DNA from: Bacillota bacterium
GTDB lineage: Bacteria > Bacillota > Clostridia > Christensenellales > Aristaeellaceae
Direction: 5' to 3'
Assembly (NCBI GenBank): GCA_023416585.1
Contig: JAEZHM010000098.1
Span: 1 to 62,355, forward strand
Length of the DNA: 62,355 nt
Both the position numbers and the translations under genes were made by a program. The notes under the pieces were generated by a model. The model saw only the letters and a list, made by a program, of their open reading frames with translations, searched no databases and was not told where the DNA came from. Positions 8,288 to 17,261 of the stretch are shown here, piece after piece (positions within the stretch are counted from its first letter, which is position 1; every line of letters starts with the position of its first letter).

Positions 8288-10720
8288 ATGGATACAACGA
8301 TTGTTATTCCAAACCGACCCCAAAACCTTAAGCATCAGCCGGATTTTGTGCTGACGATTTCCATGAGGGATATGAAGCAAACGGTGAACCTGTCCGAGTA
8401 TGGGAAGGATAGAATCACCTTTGGCCGGAAGGAATACAACGATATCGTCATTCCTTCGGCATATGTCAGCCGTGAACATGGCGCTTTTCTGTTGAAAGAC
8501 GGCAATGTCTTTTATGAAGATTTTGGCAGGAATCATGCGACAATCAATAACATGGCACTGACGCTTGATCCAACAAGGGATAATGCCTGCGAAATATGCG
8601 AACTGTCCGAATATGATGTGCTGAGGATCGATTACAGCAATACAATCACAGCCTTAGGAGTGGAGATTTTCGTAAGCCGCGGCGGCGAACTGCAATCGGA
8701 AAAATATGAACTCGGCGGCAAGCATGAAATCACCATCGGGCGCGGCGATGACTGCGATATTGTACTGAATCATGTTAATGTATCACGGTGCCATGCCGTC
8801 ATACAGGCGGTGGAAGACGGGCATAAGCTGATAGACAGAAACAGCACGAACGGCGTCTGGGTCAATGAAAAAAGGGTCCGGGACAGCGTTTTGCTGAAAA
8901 TGCACGACGTGATACGCATACATGATTATTGCATCATCTATCATGAAAACTATGTCAATGTATTCGGGCGTGCGTCAAGCGGCCCGTCGCTGGACGTGTA
9001 TGCCCTTTCCAAAACGGTCAAAGACAGCGAAAAGCCTGACGGCAAAAAAACAATACTCGACCGCGTCAGCATGCATATTGACGCCAATGACCTGGTGGCG
9101 ATCATCGGCGGGAGCGGCGCGGGCAAATCCACATTGCTCAACGCCATCAGTGGCATGGCATCCCATTCGGTGGGGTGTGTCAAGATCGATCAGCACGACT
9201 TCTTCCGCAACTATTCGGTATTGAAAAATATCATCGGCTATGTGCCTCAGCAGGATATTGTGTTTGACAACCTGACCGTCAAAAGCATGCTGATGTATAC
9301 GGCGGAGCTGCGTATGCCCAGCGATACGACACGTACGGAAAAGGAAGCAAGAATCGCGCAGGTGCTGGACATGGTCGGCCTTTTGCCGCACAGGGAAACG
9401 CTGATCGGCAAATTGAGCGGCGGCCAGAAAAAGCGCGCCAGCATTGCCATAGAGCTCCTGGCCGACCCAAGGCTTCTTTTCCTGGATGAGCCTATGTCCG
9501 GGCTGGACCCAGGCACTGAGGAATCGCTGATGAAATCGCTCAGGGAGCTGTCCCAAAAAGGACGGACCATTTTGCTGGTCACCCATTCCACGCTGAATCT
9601 GCATTTGTGCAACAAGGTGGTCGTGATGGGCAAAGGCGGCCGGCTATGCTATATTGGCAAGCCGGAGGATATGACGGGCTTTTTTCATGTGGAGCAGATT
9701 CCCCAGATCTATGAGAAGCTGGATAACGAATCCGCGCAATGGCAAAAAAGGCTGCGGGAGCGTTACGGCCTGGAGTTGGACGAGCCTTCTTCCCAAAAGA
9801 GGGAAGCCAGGGAAGATGCCGGAAGCAAGGATAAAGGTTTCCGGTCGTATGGAGCGAAAAAAGGCGTTTCCATTGTGCGCCAGTTCGGCATTTTAATGCG
9901 CAGGTATTGGGAAATCATATTGCAGAACAAAAAGCAGCTTGTATGGATCATGGGCCAGGCCGTGCTGTTCGCGCTTGTTCTGGCGCTTGTCAATCATGTG
10001 GATGCCTACAAAATCTATGGGGATACAAAAACCACATGCTTTGTGGCATCCTGCCTGGCCATGTGGATGGGGCTGTTTCTGGCCATACAGGAGGTTACCA
10101 AGGAAAGGGTCATCCTCAGGCGGGAATACATGGCAAACCTGAAGCTCATACCTTACATGCTTTCCAAAGTGACGGTACTGGGCGCGCTTGCCGTTTTGCA
10201 GACCGTTATTTTCGAATTGTGCTTTGTTGGCTCCAATCTGCTGATAGGTGGCACCAACCCTGCCAGGAGCATTCTTTTTGGCGCTATGCTGGAGAACGGG
10301 GTCACCTTTGCGCTGGTGAATATTGCCTCCGTCTGCATGGGGCTGCTGCTATCCTCATTAAGCAAACAGCCGGAGCGGTTTGCCCCATACGTACTTATGC
10401 CGCAAATCGTGCTGGCCGGCGTGCTTTTCAGCCTGGGGGACGGGTTTTTCAGCAAAATCAGCCGTGTGATCATCACCTTCTGGGGAAACAGGGCCCTGTC
10501 CAGCTCCGCGGCGCTGAACGAGTTGCCCATGAATACCGTCGTCATCGAGACCGGCGCTCTAAAAGGGCAGAGCTTTACACCGGAAACGGTGAACAATGCG
10601 CTGTATGCGCATACGGCGGGCAACCTGCTCTTGTGCTGGGGGGCGCTGCTTTTGATGGCGGTCCTGTTCGCGGCTGCCGGCATACTTGCGCTGCGCAGGA
10701 TCCGGGCCGAGGAAAGGTGA
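8288..10720 (+). CDS. ABC transporter with two FHA domains fused to ATPase and ABC-2 membrane domain
   Basis: 810 aa. FHA1 is about residues 40-120 (FGRKEYNDIVIP, SREHGAF, FGRNHATIN). FHA2 is about 147-220 (IGRGDDCDIVL, SRCHAV, DRNSTNGVWVN). Both keep the Gly-Arg, Ser-x-x-His and Asn residues needed to bind phosphothreonine. The ATPase has Walker A GGSGAGKST (about 274-282), signature LSGGQ (376-380) and Walker B LLFLDEP (396-402). Residues about 540-800 form an ABC-2/ABCG-type membrane domain. The layout is that of Mycobacterium tuberculosis Rv1747, an exporter phosphorylated by the adjacent kinase PknF. Here too a Ser/Thr kinase gene begins seven bases downstream. Likely role: export of a cell-envelope component gated by threonine phosphorylation. 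The substrate is unknown. Start ATG 8288 has AGAGGTG upstream. Confidence 0.92.
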   Translation: MDTTIVIPNRPQNLKHQPDFVLTISMRDMKQTVNLSEYGKDRITFGRKEYNDIVIPSAYVSREHGAFLLKDGNVFYEDFGRNHATINNMALTLDPTRDNACEICELSEYDVLRIDYSNTITALGVEIFVSRGGELQSEKYELGGKHEITIGRGDDCDIVLNHVNVSRCHAVIQAVEDGHKLIDRNSTNGVWVNEKRVRDSVLLKMHDVIRIHDYCIIYHENYVNVFGRASSGPSLDVYALSKTVKDSEKPDGKKTILDRVSMHIDANDLVAIIGGSGAGKSTLLNAISGMASHSVGCVKIDQHDFFRNYSVLKNIIGYVPQQDIVFDNLTVKSMLMYTAELRMPSDTTRTEKEARIAQVLDMVGLLPHRETLIGKLSGGQKKRASIAIELLADPRLLFLDEPMSGLDPGTEESLMKSLRELSQKGRTILLVTHSTLNLHLCNKVVVMGKGGRLCYIGKPEDMTGFFHVEQIPQIYEKLDNESAQWQKRLRERYGLELDEPSSQKREAREDAGSKDKGFRSYGAKKGVSIVRQFGILMRRYWEIILQNKKQLVWIMGQAVLFALVLALVNHVDAYKIYGDTKTTCFVASCLAMWMGLFLAIQEVTKERVILRREYMANLKLIPYMLSKVTVLGALAVLQTVIFELCFVGSNLLIGGTNPARSILFGAMLENGVTFALVNIASVCMGLLLSSLSKQPERFAPYVLMPQIVLAGVLFSLGDGFFSKISRVIITFWGNRALSSSAALNELPMNTVVIETGALKGQSFTPETVNNALYAHTAGNLLLCWGALLLMAVLFAAAGILALRRIRAEER

Positions 10721-10727
10721 TGGATGT

Positions 10728-11813
10728 ATGAAACATGTTACCATTCCGGAAGAACTGAAAAGGCTGCACCCTTTCTGGAACGCCTGGCATATTGAAGGCG
10801 TTTTGGGTTCTGGCGCTTATGGAAAAGTGTTTCGTATTGTCAAGCATGACAGAAGCGGCATATACGAAGCCGCGCTCAAATGGATCCCCCTCCCGGAAAA
10901 TGAGCAGGAATTGGACCTTAGGCGCAGTGAAGGGCTGTCCAAGACATCTATCGACCGGTACTATTCGGATAAGGCAAATGAACTGGAGCAGGAAATCAAG
11001 CTTCTGTCCAGGTTCAAGGGAACCAGCCATATCGTAAGCTATGAGGATCATCTGATCGAAAAGCGTAAAAAGTCCACCGGCTGGGATATTCTCATCCGCA
11101 TGGAGCTTTTGACCCCGCTCGGCGAATACCTGTCCCACAGCCTTGTCACCTGCCGCGATATTGTGTCCATGGGCATAGACCTGTGCGACGCGCTGTCTTT
11201 GTGCCACAGGAACAACGTACTGCACCGGGATATCAAGCCGGCCAATATATTCAGGTCCGGCAACGGGGATTTTAAACTGGGCGACTTTGGTATCTCCCGC
11301 AAGGTGGAAAGCAAAACCGACAAGCTGACTCAAATAGGCACATGGGACTACATGGCTCCGGAAGTCAAAATGGGCAGCAGCTATGGCGCCGAGGCGGATA
11401 TTTATTCGCTGGGTCTTGTCATGTACAAGGCGCTCAATGCAAGCCATAGTTCCAAGGGCCAGGCCGCGTCCGGGTTCCTGACGGCAGAACAGAATGATCA
11501 GGCTGCCATCCGCCTTTTGCAGGGCGAAGCGCTGCCCAAACCTAAGTATGGCACCGATGCGCTTTGGATCATCCTTCAAAAAGCCTGCGCCTTATTGCCA
11601 GGGGACCGGTATGAGGATGCCGCAGGGATGCGCAAGGATCTTGAGGCGGTTGAAAACGATCCTGCACTGAACCAGGTCATATCATCCGGTCACGGGATGG
11701 AATATAAAACGCATCAAGCGAACGGATTAACCGGTACCGGAACAATACTGATACCCGGCGGCGGAAGATCCACTTCCCGTCAAGTTCGTACAACGGGACG
11801 TGAGGAAGGGTAG
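10728..11813 (+). CDS. Eukaryotic-type Ser/Thr protein kinase (catalytic part)
   Basis: 361-aa kinase with all key motifs: G-loop GSGAYGKV (27-34), ATP lysine K51 in AALKW, HRDIKPAN (166-173), DFG (186-188) and YMAPE in the activation segment. The C-terminal tail is Thr/Arg-rich (TGTGTILIP, TSRQVRTTG), a plausible autophosphorylated juxtamembrane region. Start ATG 10728 is set by GAAAGG upstream; it follows the FHA-ABC gene by seven bases, so the two are co-translated and the exporter's FHA domains are the obvious readers of its phosphothreonines. The frame does not end naturally. After the single TAG at 11811-11813 it stays open through a membrane helix and an ectodomain to 12950, as if one receptor kinase had been split by one codon. 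Confidence 0.93.
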   Translation: MKHVTIPEELKRLHPFWNAWHIEGVLGSGAYGKVFRIVKHDRSGIYEAALKWIPLPENEQELDLRRSEGLSKTSIDRYYSDKANELEQEIKLLSRFKGTSHIVSYEDHLIEKRKKSTGWDILIRMELLTPLGEYLSHSLVTCRDIVSMGIDLCDALSLCHRNNVLHRDIKPANIFRSGNGDFKLGDFGISRKVESKTDKLTQIGTWDYMAPEVKMGSSYGAEADIYSLGLVMYKALNASHSSKGQAASGFLTAEQNDQAAIRLLQGEALPKPKYGTDALWIILQKACALLPGDRYEDAAGMRKDLEAVENDPALNQVISSGHGMEYKTHQANGLTGTGTILIPGGGRSTSRQVRTTGREEG

Positions 11814-12950
11814 AGAATAAGGCGCCTGTATTTTATTTCTGCCGGAGGCTGCCTTGCCGGCCTCGCTGTAATCTCGCTTCTGTTTGCTCCCAAACTTAAG
11901 TTGTTTGGCCAGAATGCTACACCTGTGCCTGTGATTGCGACTACATCCATACCCACTTTAGAGCAACCCACGCCAGAGCAACCTTCGCCCACACCAACCA
12001 CGCCTGTGCCGGTCACGCCCGCACCAACCACGCCTGTGTCGGTCACGCCCGTGCCAACCACGCCTGTGCCGGTCACGCCCGCGCCAACAACACCTGAACC
12101 GGTGACACCCGAACCAACCACACCTAAACCGGTGACGTCCGCGCCAACAACACCTGAACCGGTGACGCCTGCGCCAATAACGCCCGCACCTACACTGAAA
12201 CCTACCCCTGAGATTGGTATGACCATCAAACAAGGCGATTATTTGACCGTAGTCAACTGTGAGAGCTTTGTCAGCCTGCGATCCAGGGCAGACGGCAACT
12301 ATACATCCGGCAGAAGATCCATCAAGCTTCATGATACGGTTACGTTTGTGCAAACAGCAGGAAATGGTTTTTATATTGTGGATTACCAGGGCAAAACCGG
12401 ATTTATCCTTGCCCCGTACCTTTCGCCCGGCGTGTTCGGGGACCCTGTGAGCGAGGCTGCGTATGACCGGGCTTTCAGCCAGAATGATCTTACGGTGAAC
12501 GGCATTGAGTTGGGCCGTTCTCAAAGGTTGGACGTCATCAACCAATACGGAAGTCCCGTCATCACCGAAGAAACAAATACGTCGATTGTACTAAAATACA
12601 ACGACTTCAGTGTTACCTTCAACAATTCGGGCCACACGGCGTCGCGGGTAGATATCTACAATTTTAATGCGCGCGGCCCCCGCAATATCTGTGTCGGCAT
12701 GAATCTGGCCGAGGCGCTAAACACGTTCCCCATGAACAATTCCCGGATTTTGAGCGGAAGCATGTCCCATGACCTGATTCTGTATTCCAATACAAACGAG
12801 GTGCTTGATCCCCCGTATGCCGTGATCCGAAATTACGGGGAAGGAGGGAACGGCATCATTGAATTTTATGATCCCATAATGAAAGCGCACATGGAAATTA
12901 TAGTACTGAACAGCCGGGTCAGAAAGATTTCTGTGTATATGGAGCAATGA
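11814..12950 (+). CDS. Membrane anchor plus Thr-Pro linker plus SH3b ectodomain, in frame with the kinase after TAG
   Basis: 378 codons lie open directly after the kinase stop and in the same frame. They read RIRR (positive inside), a hydrophobic helix LYFISAGGCLAGLAVISLLF, a Thr-Pro linker with about a dozen PVTPAPTT-like units encoded by an imperfect 30-bp DNA repeat (about 11990-12190), an SH3b-like domain (FVSLRSRADGNY to GKTGFILAPYL) and a C-terminal domain of about 150 aa that I do not recognise. No ATG with a ribosome site exists. GAGGAAGGG at 11801-11809 could only serve ATA 11817, CTG 11826 or TTG 11901. It is therefore either the second half of a kinase broken by a nonsense mutation, a read-through product, or a gene with a non-standard start. 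The next gene is convergent, 20 bp away. Confidence 0.7.
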   Translation, partial: RIRRLYFISAGGCLAGLAVISLLFAPKLKLFGQNATPVPVIATTSIPTLEQPTPEQPSPTPTTPVPVTPAPTTPVSVTPVPTTPVPVTPAPTTPEPVTPEPTTPKPVTSAPTTPEPVTPAPITPAPTLKPTPEIGMTIKQGDYLTVVNCESFVSLRSRADGNYTSGRRSIKLHDTVTFVQTAGNGFYIVDYQGKTGFILAPYLSPGVFGDPVSEAAYDRAFSQNDLTVNGIELGRSQRLDVINQYGSPVITEETNTSIVLKYNDFSVTFNNSGHTASRVDIYNFNARGPRNICVGMNLAEALNTFPMNNSRILSGSMSHDLILYSNTNEVLDPPYAVIRNYGEGGNGIIEFYDPIMKAHMEIIVLNSRVRKISVYMEQ

Positions 12951-12970
12951 CAGCATGCTTGCATGAACTG

Positions 12971-15181
12971 TTACTTTAATAAATTCCAATAATCCTTCCA
13001 CTCATCAGGATCCCAATAATAGCTCCATTCATTGCCATTTCCGTCTGTTTTATGTACAAGTCTGCTCTCGCCGTTATATTCATACAGAACGCTGCCGCTA
13101 ACGTTGAGCCCGAATGGCGGACTTGCTCCGCCGGCAACGGCAATGACATCATGCCATTCATACTCGCGGTTTGTGATCAAGACAGTACCGTCCGATTTTA
13201 AGCCGATCGTATAATAATCCCCGGTTGATACCGCAACAATATTTTTCCAATACGATACAGCACTCTGCCCCAAATCGTTCTTTCCTGCAGCAACAACAGT
13301 GCCGTCTGCTTTTAAACCTATAGTAAACCCGCTGCCGGCGGAAATTGACACAATGTTTGTCCAATCATCCACATTGCATTGACCAGCCTCATTATTGCCT
13401 GTTGCAATTACAGTGCCGTCGGTTTTTAACCCAAATGTGGTGCCGTTCCCGGCAGAAATTGCAATAATGTCATACCAGGATGATACATCGCATTCCCCAT
13501 AGGTATTCATTCCGGTGGCAATTACTTTGCCGTTGGATTGTAAACCGACAGTGTGATAGTATCCCGCCGAAACAGCGGTTATGTTTTCCCAGTATGAAAC
13601 ATTGCATTGCCCTTGCGCATTTGTACCTGCTGCCAAGACTGTTCCATCCGTTTTCAAGCCGACCAGGAACCCCGCTCCTGCGGATATTGCCGTAATGCCT
13701 TTCCATGAAGACACATTGTACTGTCCAAAATGATTATCTCCGGTTGCCAATATTGTTCCATCCGCTTTAATCCCATAGAATCCTTGGTAAAGTTTTGCGC
13801 ATGCAATTTTGTTTGCGTATTTTTGAGTCAGCGTTTGTTTTAGCGTAAGCGCGGGTGTGTGCAATGCCATCGCCGTAAATGCAGGTGTTTTGGCAGGCTC
13901 AGGTGTTGGCACTGCCATGGATACAGACACGGTCCTTACGGCTGTTGTTTGGGTTTTAGCTTCCGCCGCGGCAGTTTTGGGTGTCTTCGAGGGCTGCAGC
14001 GTTGGCGTATCTGCCGGGACAGGGCTCGTTACGCACGGCACACCCCCGGTGTTGGCGGGGCCGCCCCTGAAAACGGATACCATGTTATTCCATTGCCATC
14101 CGTTCGCGCTCGCGAATATCAGAACAACTGCACATAGGAGGCCTGCCAGCGTATAGCCATGCCATGGCTTTTTTTTTACGGCTGTTTTTCTTCCTTTGCT
14201 TTCGTGCTTTAGTGCCTTAAGATCATCCTCCATCTCCTGTGCGCAGCGGTAACGGCTTTGGGGATGATAGGCGCAGGCCTTCAAAACGATCCTGTGCAGT
14301 TCCTTCGAACCATAAGCAGGCGGAGGCATTGACTCGCCGCGCAGCCGCCTCCCCGTGGCTTCCTCCCGCATGCTGCTTGTTACAATGCCATCCCTGGGCA
14401 AAAAGGGGCACCGGTTGCGGTTGAGCATCCTGTACATGACGATGCCCAGGGAATATATGTCCGAACTCCTGTCCGCCTTCTGGTTTAGCATTGTTTCAGG
14501 GGCCATATACATGGGCGTTCCCTTCACGGACAGGCTGTAGGATGTTTTCTCCAGCGTCCTGGATATGCCAAAATCGCCCAGCTTAAAGTCGCCGTCCTTG
14601 GAAACAAAGATATTCTCCGGCTTGATATCCCTGTGTATGATGCTGCGCTTCTCCAATAGCGTTAAAGCCTGGCATATATCACATCCCAAACGGATGATAT
14701 CCCGTTCGGTGAGCATATGACTCATCCTGTTGTTCTTATGGCTTGTGTGGATGGCAATGGTCTCATCCGAACTATCCAGGCTGCTTGCCATGGAAAAGGC
14801 GGCAAGCGGCGTAAGGTACTCCATACGGATCAGTATATCCCAGCCAAGTTCTTCTTGATTGCTTAAAATGATATGATCCAGATAATTGACCACGTGCGTA
14901 TTGCCGGCCAGCTGATGCATCAATTTGATTTCTTCGCCCAGGGAATGAACGAGCTGGCTGTAATATTCTTTCACCTGCCGGTCTGTATGGCCTTCCTGAT
15001 GAAGCTGGTTGATTTCTCCGGGATCCTTGGGAATATGGATCCATTTTAAAGCGGATACGAAATCCGCCTCATCCTCCCGCGCGAGCAGGTATACTTTGCC
15101 GCTTGCACCTTCACCCAGCAGCCTTTCCACACGCCATACGCCCCATAGCGGCTCCAGCGATTTCAACGTATCGGGAACCAT
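12971..15181 (-). CDS. Transmembrane Ser/Thr protein kinase with RCC1-like ectodomain
   Basis: 736 aa. The kinase domain has GEGASGKV (23-30), K46, HRDIKPEN (183-190), DFG (203-205) and MAPE. A basic juxtamembrane stretch (GRKTAVKKK) precedes one membrane helix at about 340-360, then a Thr/Pro-rich linker (VPADTPTLQPSKTPKT). Residues from about 460 hold six to seven RCC1-like repeats of about 40 aa with the pattern TDGTVLAAGxNxxGQCNVSxWxxIxAVSAG. The end is Trp/Tyr/Asp-rich. Start ATG 15181 has AGAGGA eight bases upstream. Sequence similarity to the first kinase extends beyond the catalytic domain (STGWDILIRMELLTPL versus LGWDILIRMEYLTPL), so the two are paralogues with different sensor domains. 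Probable role: sensing an external or wall ligand and phosphorylating shared targets such as the FHA exporter. Confidence 0.92.
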   Translation of the reverse strand: MVPDTLKSLEPLWGVWRVERLLGEGASGKVYLLAREDEADFVSALKWIHIPKDPGEINQLHQEGHTDRQVKEYYSQLVHSLGEEIKLMHQLAGNTHVVNYLDHIILSNQEELGWDILIRMEYLTPLAAFSMASSLDSSDETIAIHTSHKNNRMSHMLTERDIIRLGCDICQALTLLEKRSIIHRDIKPENIFVSKDGDFKLGDFGISRTLEKTSYSLSVKGTPMYMAPETMLNQKADRSSDIYSLGIVMYRMLNRNRCPFLPRDGIVTSSMREEATGRRLRGESMPPPAYGSKELHRIVLKACAYHPQSRYRCAQEMEDDLKALKHESKGRKTAVKKKPWHGYTLAGLLCAVVLIFASANGWQWNNMVSVFRGGPANTGGVPCVTSPVPADTPTLQPSKTPKTAAAEAKTQTTAVRTVSVSMAVPTPEPAKTPAFTAMALHTPALTLKQTLTQKYANKIACAKLYQGFYGIKADGTILATGDNHFGQYNVSSWKGITAISAGAGFLVGLKTDGTVLAAGTNAQGQCNVSYWENITAVSAGYYHTVGLQSNGKVIATGMNTYGECDVSSWYDIIAISAGNGTTFGLKTDGTVIATGNNEAGQCNVDDWTNIVSISAGSGFTIGLKADGTVVAAGKNDLGQSAVSYWKNIVAVSTGDYYTIGLKSDGTVLITNREYEWHDVIAVAGGASPPFGLNVSGSVLYEYNGESRLVHKTDGNGNEWSYYWDPDEWKDYWNLLK

Positions 15182-15350
15182 CAAAAAGTCCTCTTTTCTA
15201 TGTGCCTGTGTAAGAGTGAAAATCAGTACTATATAACTCGTGAATTTGACGATCTTCCATTTTTCTGAGTACTATACCATAAAAATCCAATAATAGCAAC
15301 AATGGCAAGGAGTTACGTGCTGATACTATTTCCAAACCCAGAAAGGGGTG

Positions 15351-16568
15351 TCAATCCTGTGCGGACACAAAAAGGGAGACAACTGCCTTGAATATCCCGT
15401 CCGCCTGCTCAACCTTCATAAACCCATTATGTTTTTCCGCCAGGTATTCTATGTTCTTAAGCCCAAAGCCGTGGTTTTCGCCATCCGGCTTGGTGGTAAC
15501 GCGGCTGCCTGGCTGATTGCCGCATGGAACGGCCGGGTTTTCCGTGCGGATATGTAGATTCTGCTGGTCATACCCTATGGCAAGGCTTATGTACCTTTGC
15601 GCCTCCTCCATTTTCAATACGGCTTCCATGGCATTGTCCAAAAGGTTTCCCAGGATCACAGTGATATCAAATTCGTTCAGGTTAAGTGATCCGGGAATGT
15701 CAATATCCAGCTGAAGGGGTATCCTGTTTTCGTGTATAACGGAAAGCTTATAGTTGAGCATGGCCTGGATCATGGTATAGGGAACGCTGACAAACGTCCG
15801 GTATTCCTGCGCCGCTTTCACAAGCCTGGAGGTATACACCTTGGCGGTTTGGCCATCGTCCAATTCCAGCAAACCGTATATGACGGCCAGATGGTTGCCG
15901 AAATCATGGCGATCCGACCGAAGCTTCTCAATCAGCTTTTCCAGGTTCACCATGTAATACGTTTGCTGCCGGCACTGCTCTTCAATGGTTTTCAGATATT
16001 CCCCGCTTCGGGCCTTCTCCTTCATATAGGTATTGGAATAAACGGTGAGAAGCACACCCATGGCTGCGAGCATGACAGTCAGGTGAATGCCGATATTGAT
16101 ATACCGCCATTTGAAGAACGCCGCATTCTCAAGGGCCGCTGTTGAAAGGATATCGTATCCGATCAGAAGCAGCACCACGGCCATTATTGCGGCAACAATC
16201 AGGAGCCTTAACCACCCTTTCAGAATAATACAGATGGCCGCCACAAAGACGAGGGTGTAGAATGGTATCATGCTTTCGCTTCCGCCGCTTGTTAACCAAT
16301 AAAACGGAAAGAATATCACAACAAAAAACAAAGAGCTGAAAACCGACATGGCATGAAACCTGTTTGCATATCTGGAAAGGCTGAAGGCCATCAACCAAAC
16401 GAACGAAAAGGCGGTGTCTATGGTGGCATCAACGTGGTAATAGGCAAGGTCAATGACCGTTCCGAACAGCGTAAGGCATAAGGCCATCAATAGGATGAAG
16501 TGAAAAATCCGCTGCTCAAAGGAAAAGCGTGATGCATCGCCAAGCAGCCTGCCCAAATGCCTATTCAT
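15351..16568 (-). CDS. Orphan sensor histidine kinase, GHKL type
   Basis: 405 aa. Six hydrophobic segments occupy residues about 20-190. The cytoplasmic part has the phospho-acceptor motif RHDFGNHLAVIYGLLEL (about 240-256) and a GHKL ATPase with NLLDNAMEAV and GFGLKNIEYLAEKHNG. This RHDFxNH form is shared by AgrC-like quorum-sensing and CitA/DcuS-type kinases. No response regulator gene and no pheromone gene lie beside it, so partner and ligand are unknown. Start ATG 16568 is preceded by GGAAGGGAG with six-base spacing. The upstream 330 bp are A+T-rich and contain several -10-like boxes. Confidence 0.9.
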   Translation of the reverse strand: MNRHLGRLLGDASRFSFEQRIFHFILLMALCLTLFGTVIDLAYYHVDATIDTAFSFVWLMAFSLSRYANRFHAMSVFSSLFFVVIFFPFYWLTSGGSESMIPFYTLVFVAAICIILKGWLRLLIVAAIMAVVLLLIGYDILSTAALENAAFFKWRYINIGIHLTVMLAAMGVLLTVYSNTYMKEKARSGEYLKTIEEQCRQQTYYMVNLEKLIEKLRSDRHDFGNHLAVIYGLLELDDGQTAKVYTSRLVKAAQEYRTFVSVPYTMIQAMLNYKLSVIHENRIPLQLDIDIPGSLNLNEFDITVILGNLLDNAMEAVLKMEEAQRYISLAIGYDQQNLHIRTENPAVPCGNQPGSRVTTKPDGENHGFGLKNIEYLAEKHNGFMKVEQADGIFKAVVSLFVSAQD

Positions 16569-16898
16569 GACTACTCCCTTCCGCCGGAAAATCTCCCGGC
16601 AGGCGCATCTTTGGTTTTTTCCGTTTTACAAAAATGAGGGATTTTTTTATTGTTCTGTCTCGGGTTGAAATGTGGCTGCTGCTGTTTTTCAATTATTATA
16701 GCATAATGGCATGGACGGCGTGGCGCCCCTTCCGGAACCGTTCTCTTAATATAATTCGATCTTTTTCCATCATTATAGCATGAAGATGCACAATGTACAA
16801 AAAATATTGCGTATTATGCTTGTCAATACATGCAAAGTGAATGATATTGGATGCGTTTTAAGTTACTTTTTTCTATTGGAAGGAAGGGTGGCGGCAGT
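16569..16898. other. A+T-rich divergent region
   Basis: Between the orphan kinase (minus) and the aldolase remnant (plus). It contains two copies of TTATAGCAT (about 16698 and 16775), both usable as -10 boxes, and long T tracts. No operator, repeat family member or RNA structure was recognised. Confidence 0.4.
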
Positions 16899-17099
16899 AT
16901 GGACGCATTAATAAGCGCGGACGCTTGCCGGCATCAAAATGAGGAGGAAATTCCCTCCCCGGCGCTGATTTTTTATACATATATCATTGAAGAGAATATT
17001 CAATCCGCAATCGCCATGGCCGGCGGGGCGGACCGGCTATGGCCGCATAGGAAGACCCATAAATGCGGGAAATTATCAAAATGCAAAGCTTACATGTAA
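16899..17099 (+). pseudogene. Remnant of a D-threonine aldolase / DSD1-like PLP enzyme
   Basis: 66 codons from ATG 16899, with GGAAGG upstream, give SPALIFYTYIIEENI then WPHRKTHKCG. This matches the N-terminal start of fold-type III PLP enzymes (TPAL..Y...IEENI and RPHxKTHK, where the KTHK lysine binds PLP). The family is about 350-400 aa, yet the frame stops at 17099. The following bases remain partly readable in another frame for about 40 codons and then run into repeat DNA at 17191. The start and catalytic lysine are intact but the barrel is gone, so this is a decayed gene; the rest was lost by deletion or repeat insertion. Confidence 0.6.
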
Positions 17100-17190
17100 T
17101 GATTTTGCGGCTTTCGGCGAAGATGAATGGATATGTCAGGTAATCATTGCCTTAGAAAGGAAAGACAATATACAAAAGACGCCGTTTGGC

Positions 17191-17210
17191 GGGCGATTCA
17201 TAATCGCCTC
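17191..17210. repeat. Short TAGGGGCGA-family palindrome
   Basis: GGGCGATTCATAATCGCCTC forms GGCGATT/AATCGCC arms and resembles the hairpin ends at 6275 and 55523. It lies right after the truncated aldolase-like gene. Confidence 0.5.
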
Positions 17211-17261
17211 TACGGATTTCAGGTGAAATGGAATAGATTTTGAAGCGACCGCCTTCCTGCA

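Noticed and set aside
8112..8354. 80-codon open frame before the FHA-ABC gene
   Set aside because: It overlaps the well-supported start at 8288 in another frame and has no ribosome site.
11811..11813. TAG decoded as pyrrolysine
   Set aside because: TAG ends other genes here normally (for example at 302), no Pyl genes are seen, and kinases are not known Pyl proteins. Nonsense mutation or ordinary read-through is simpler.
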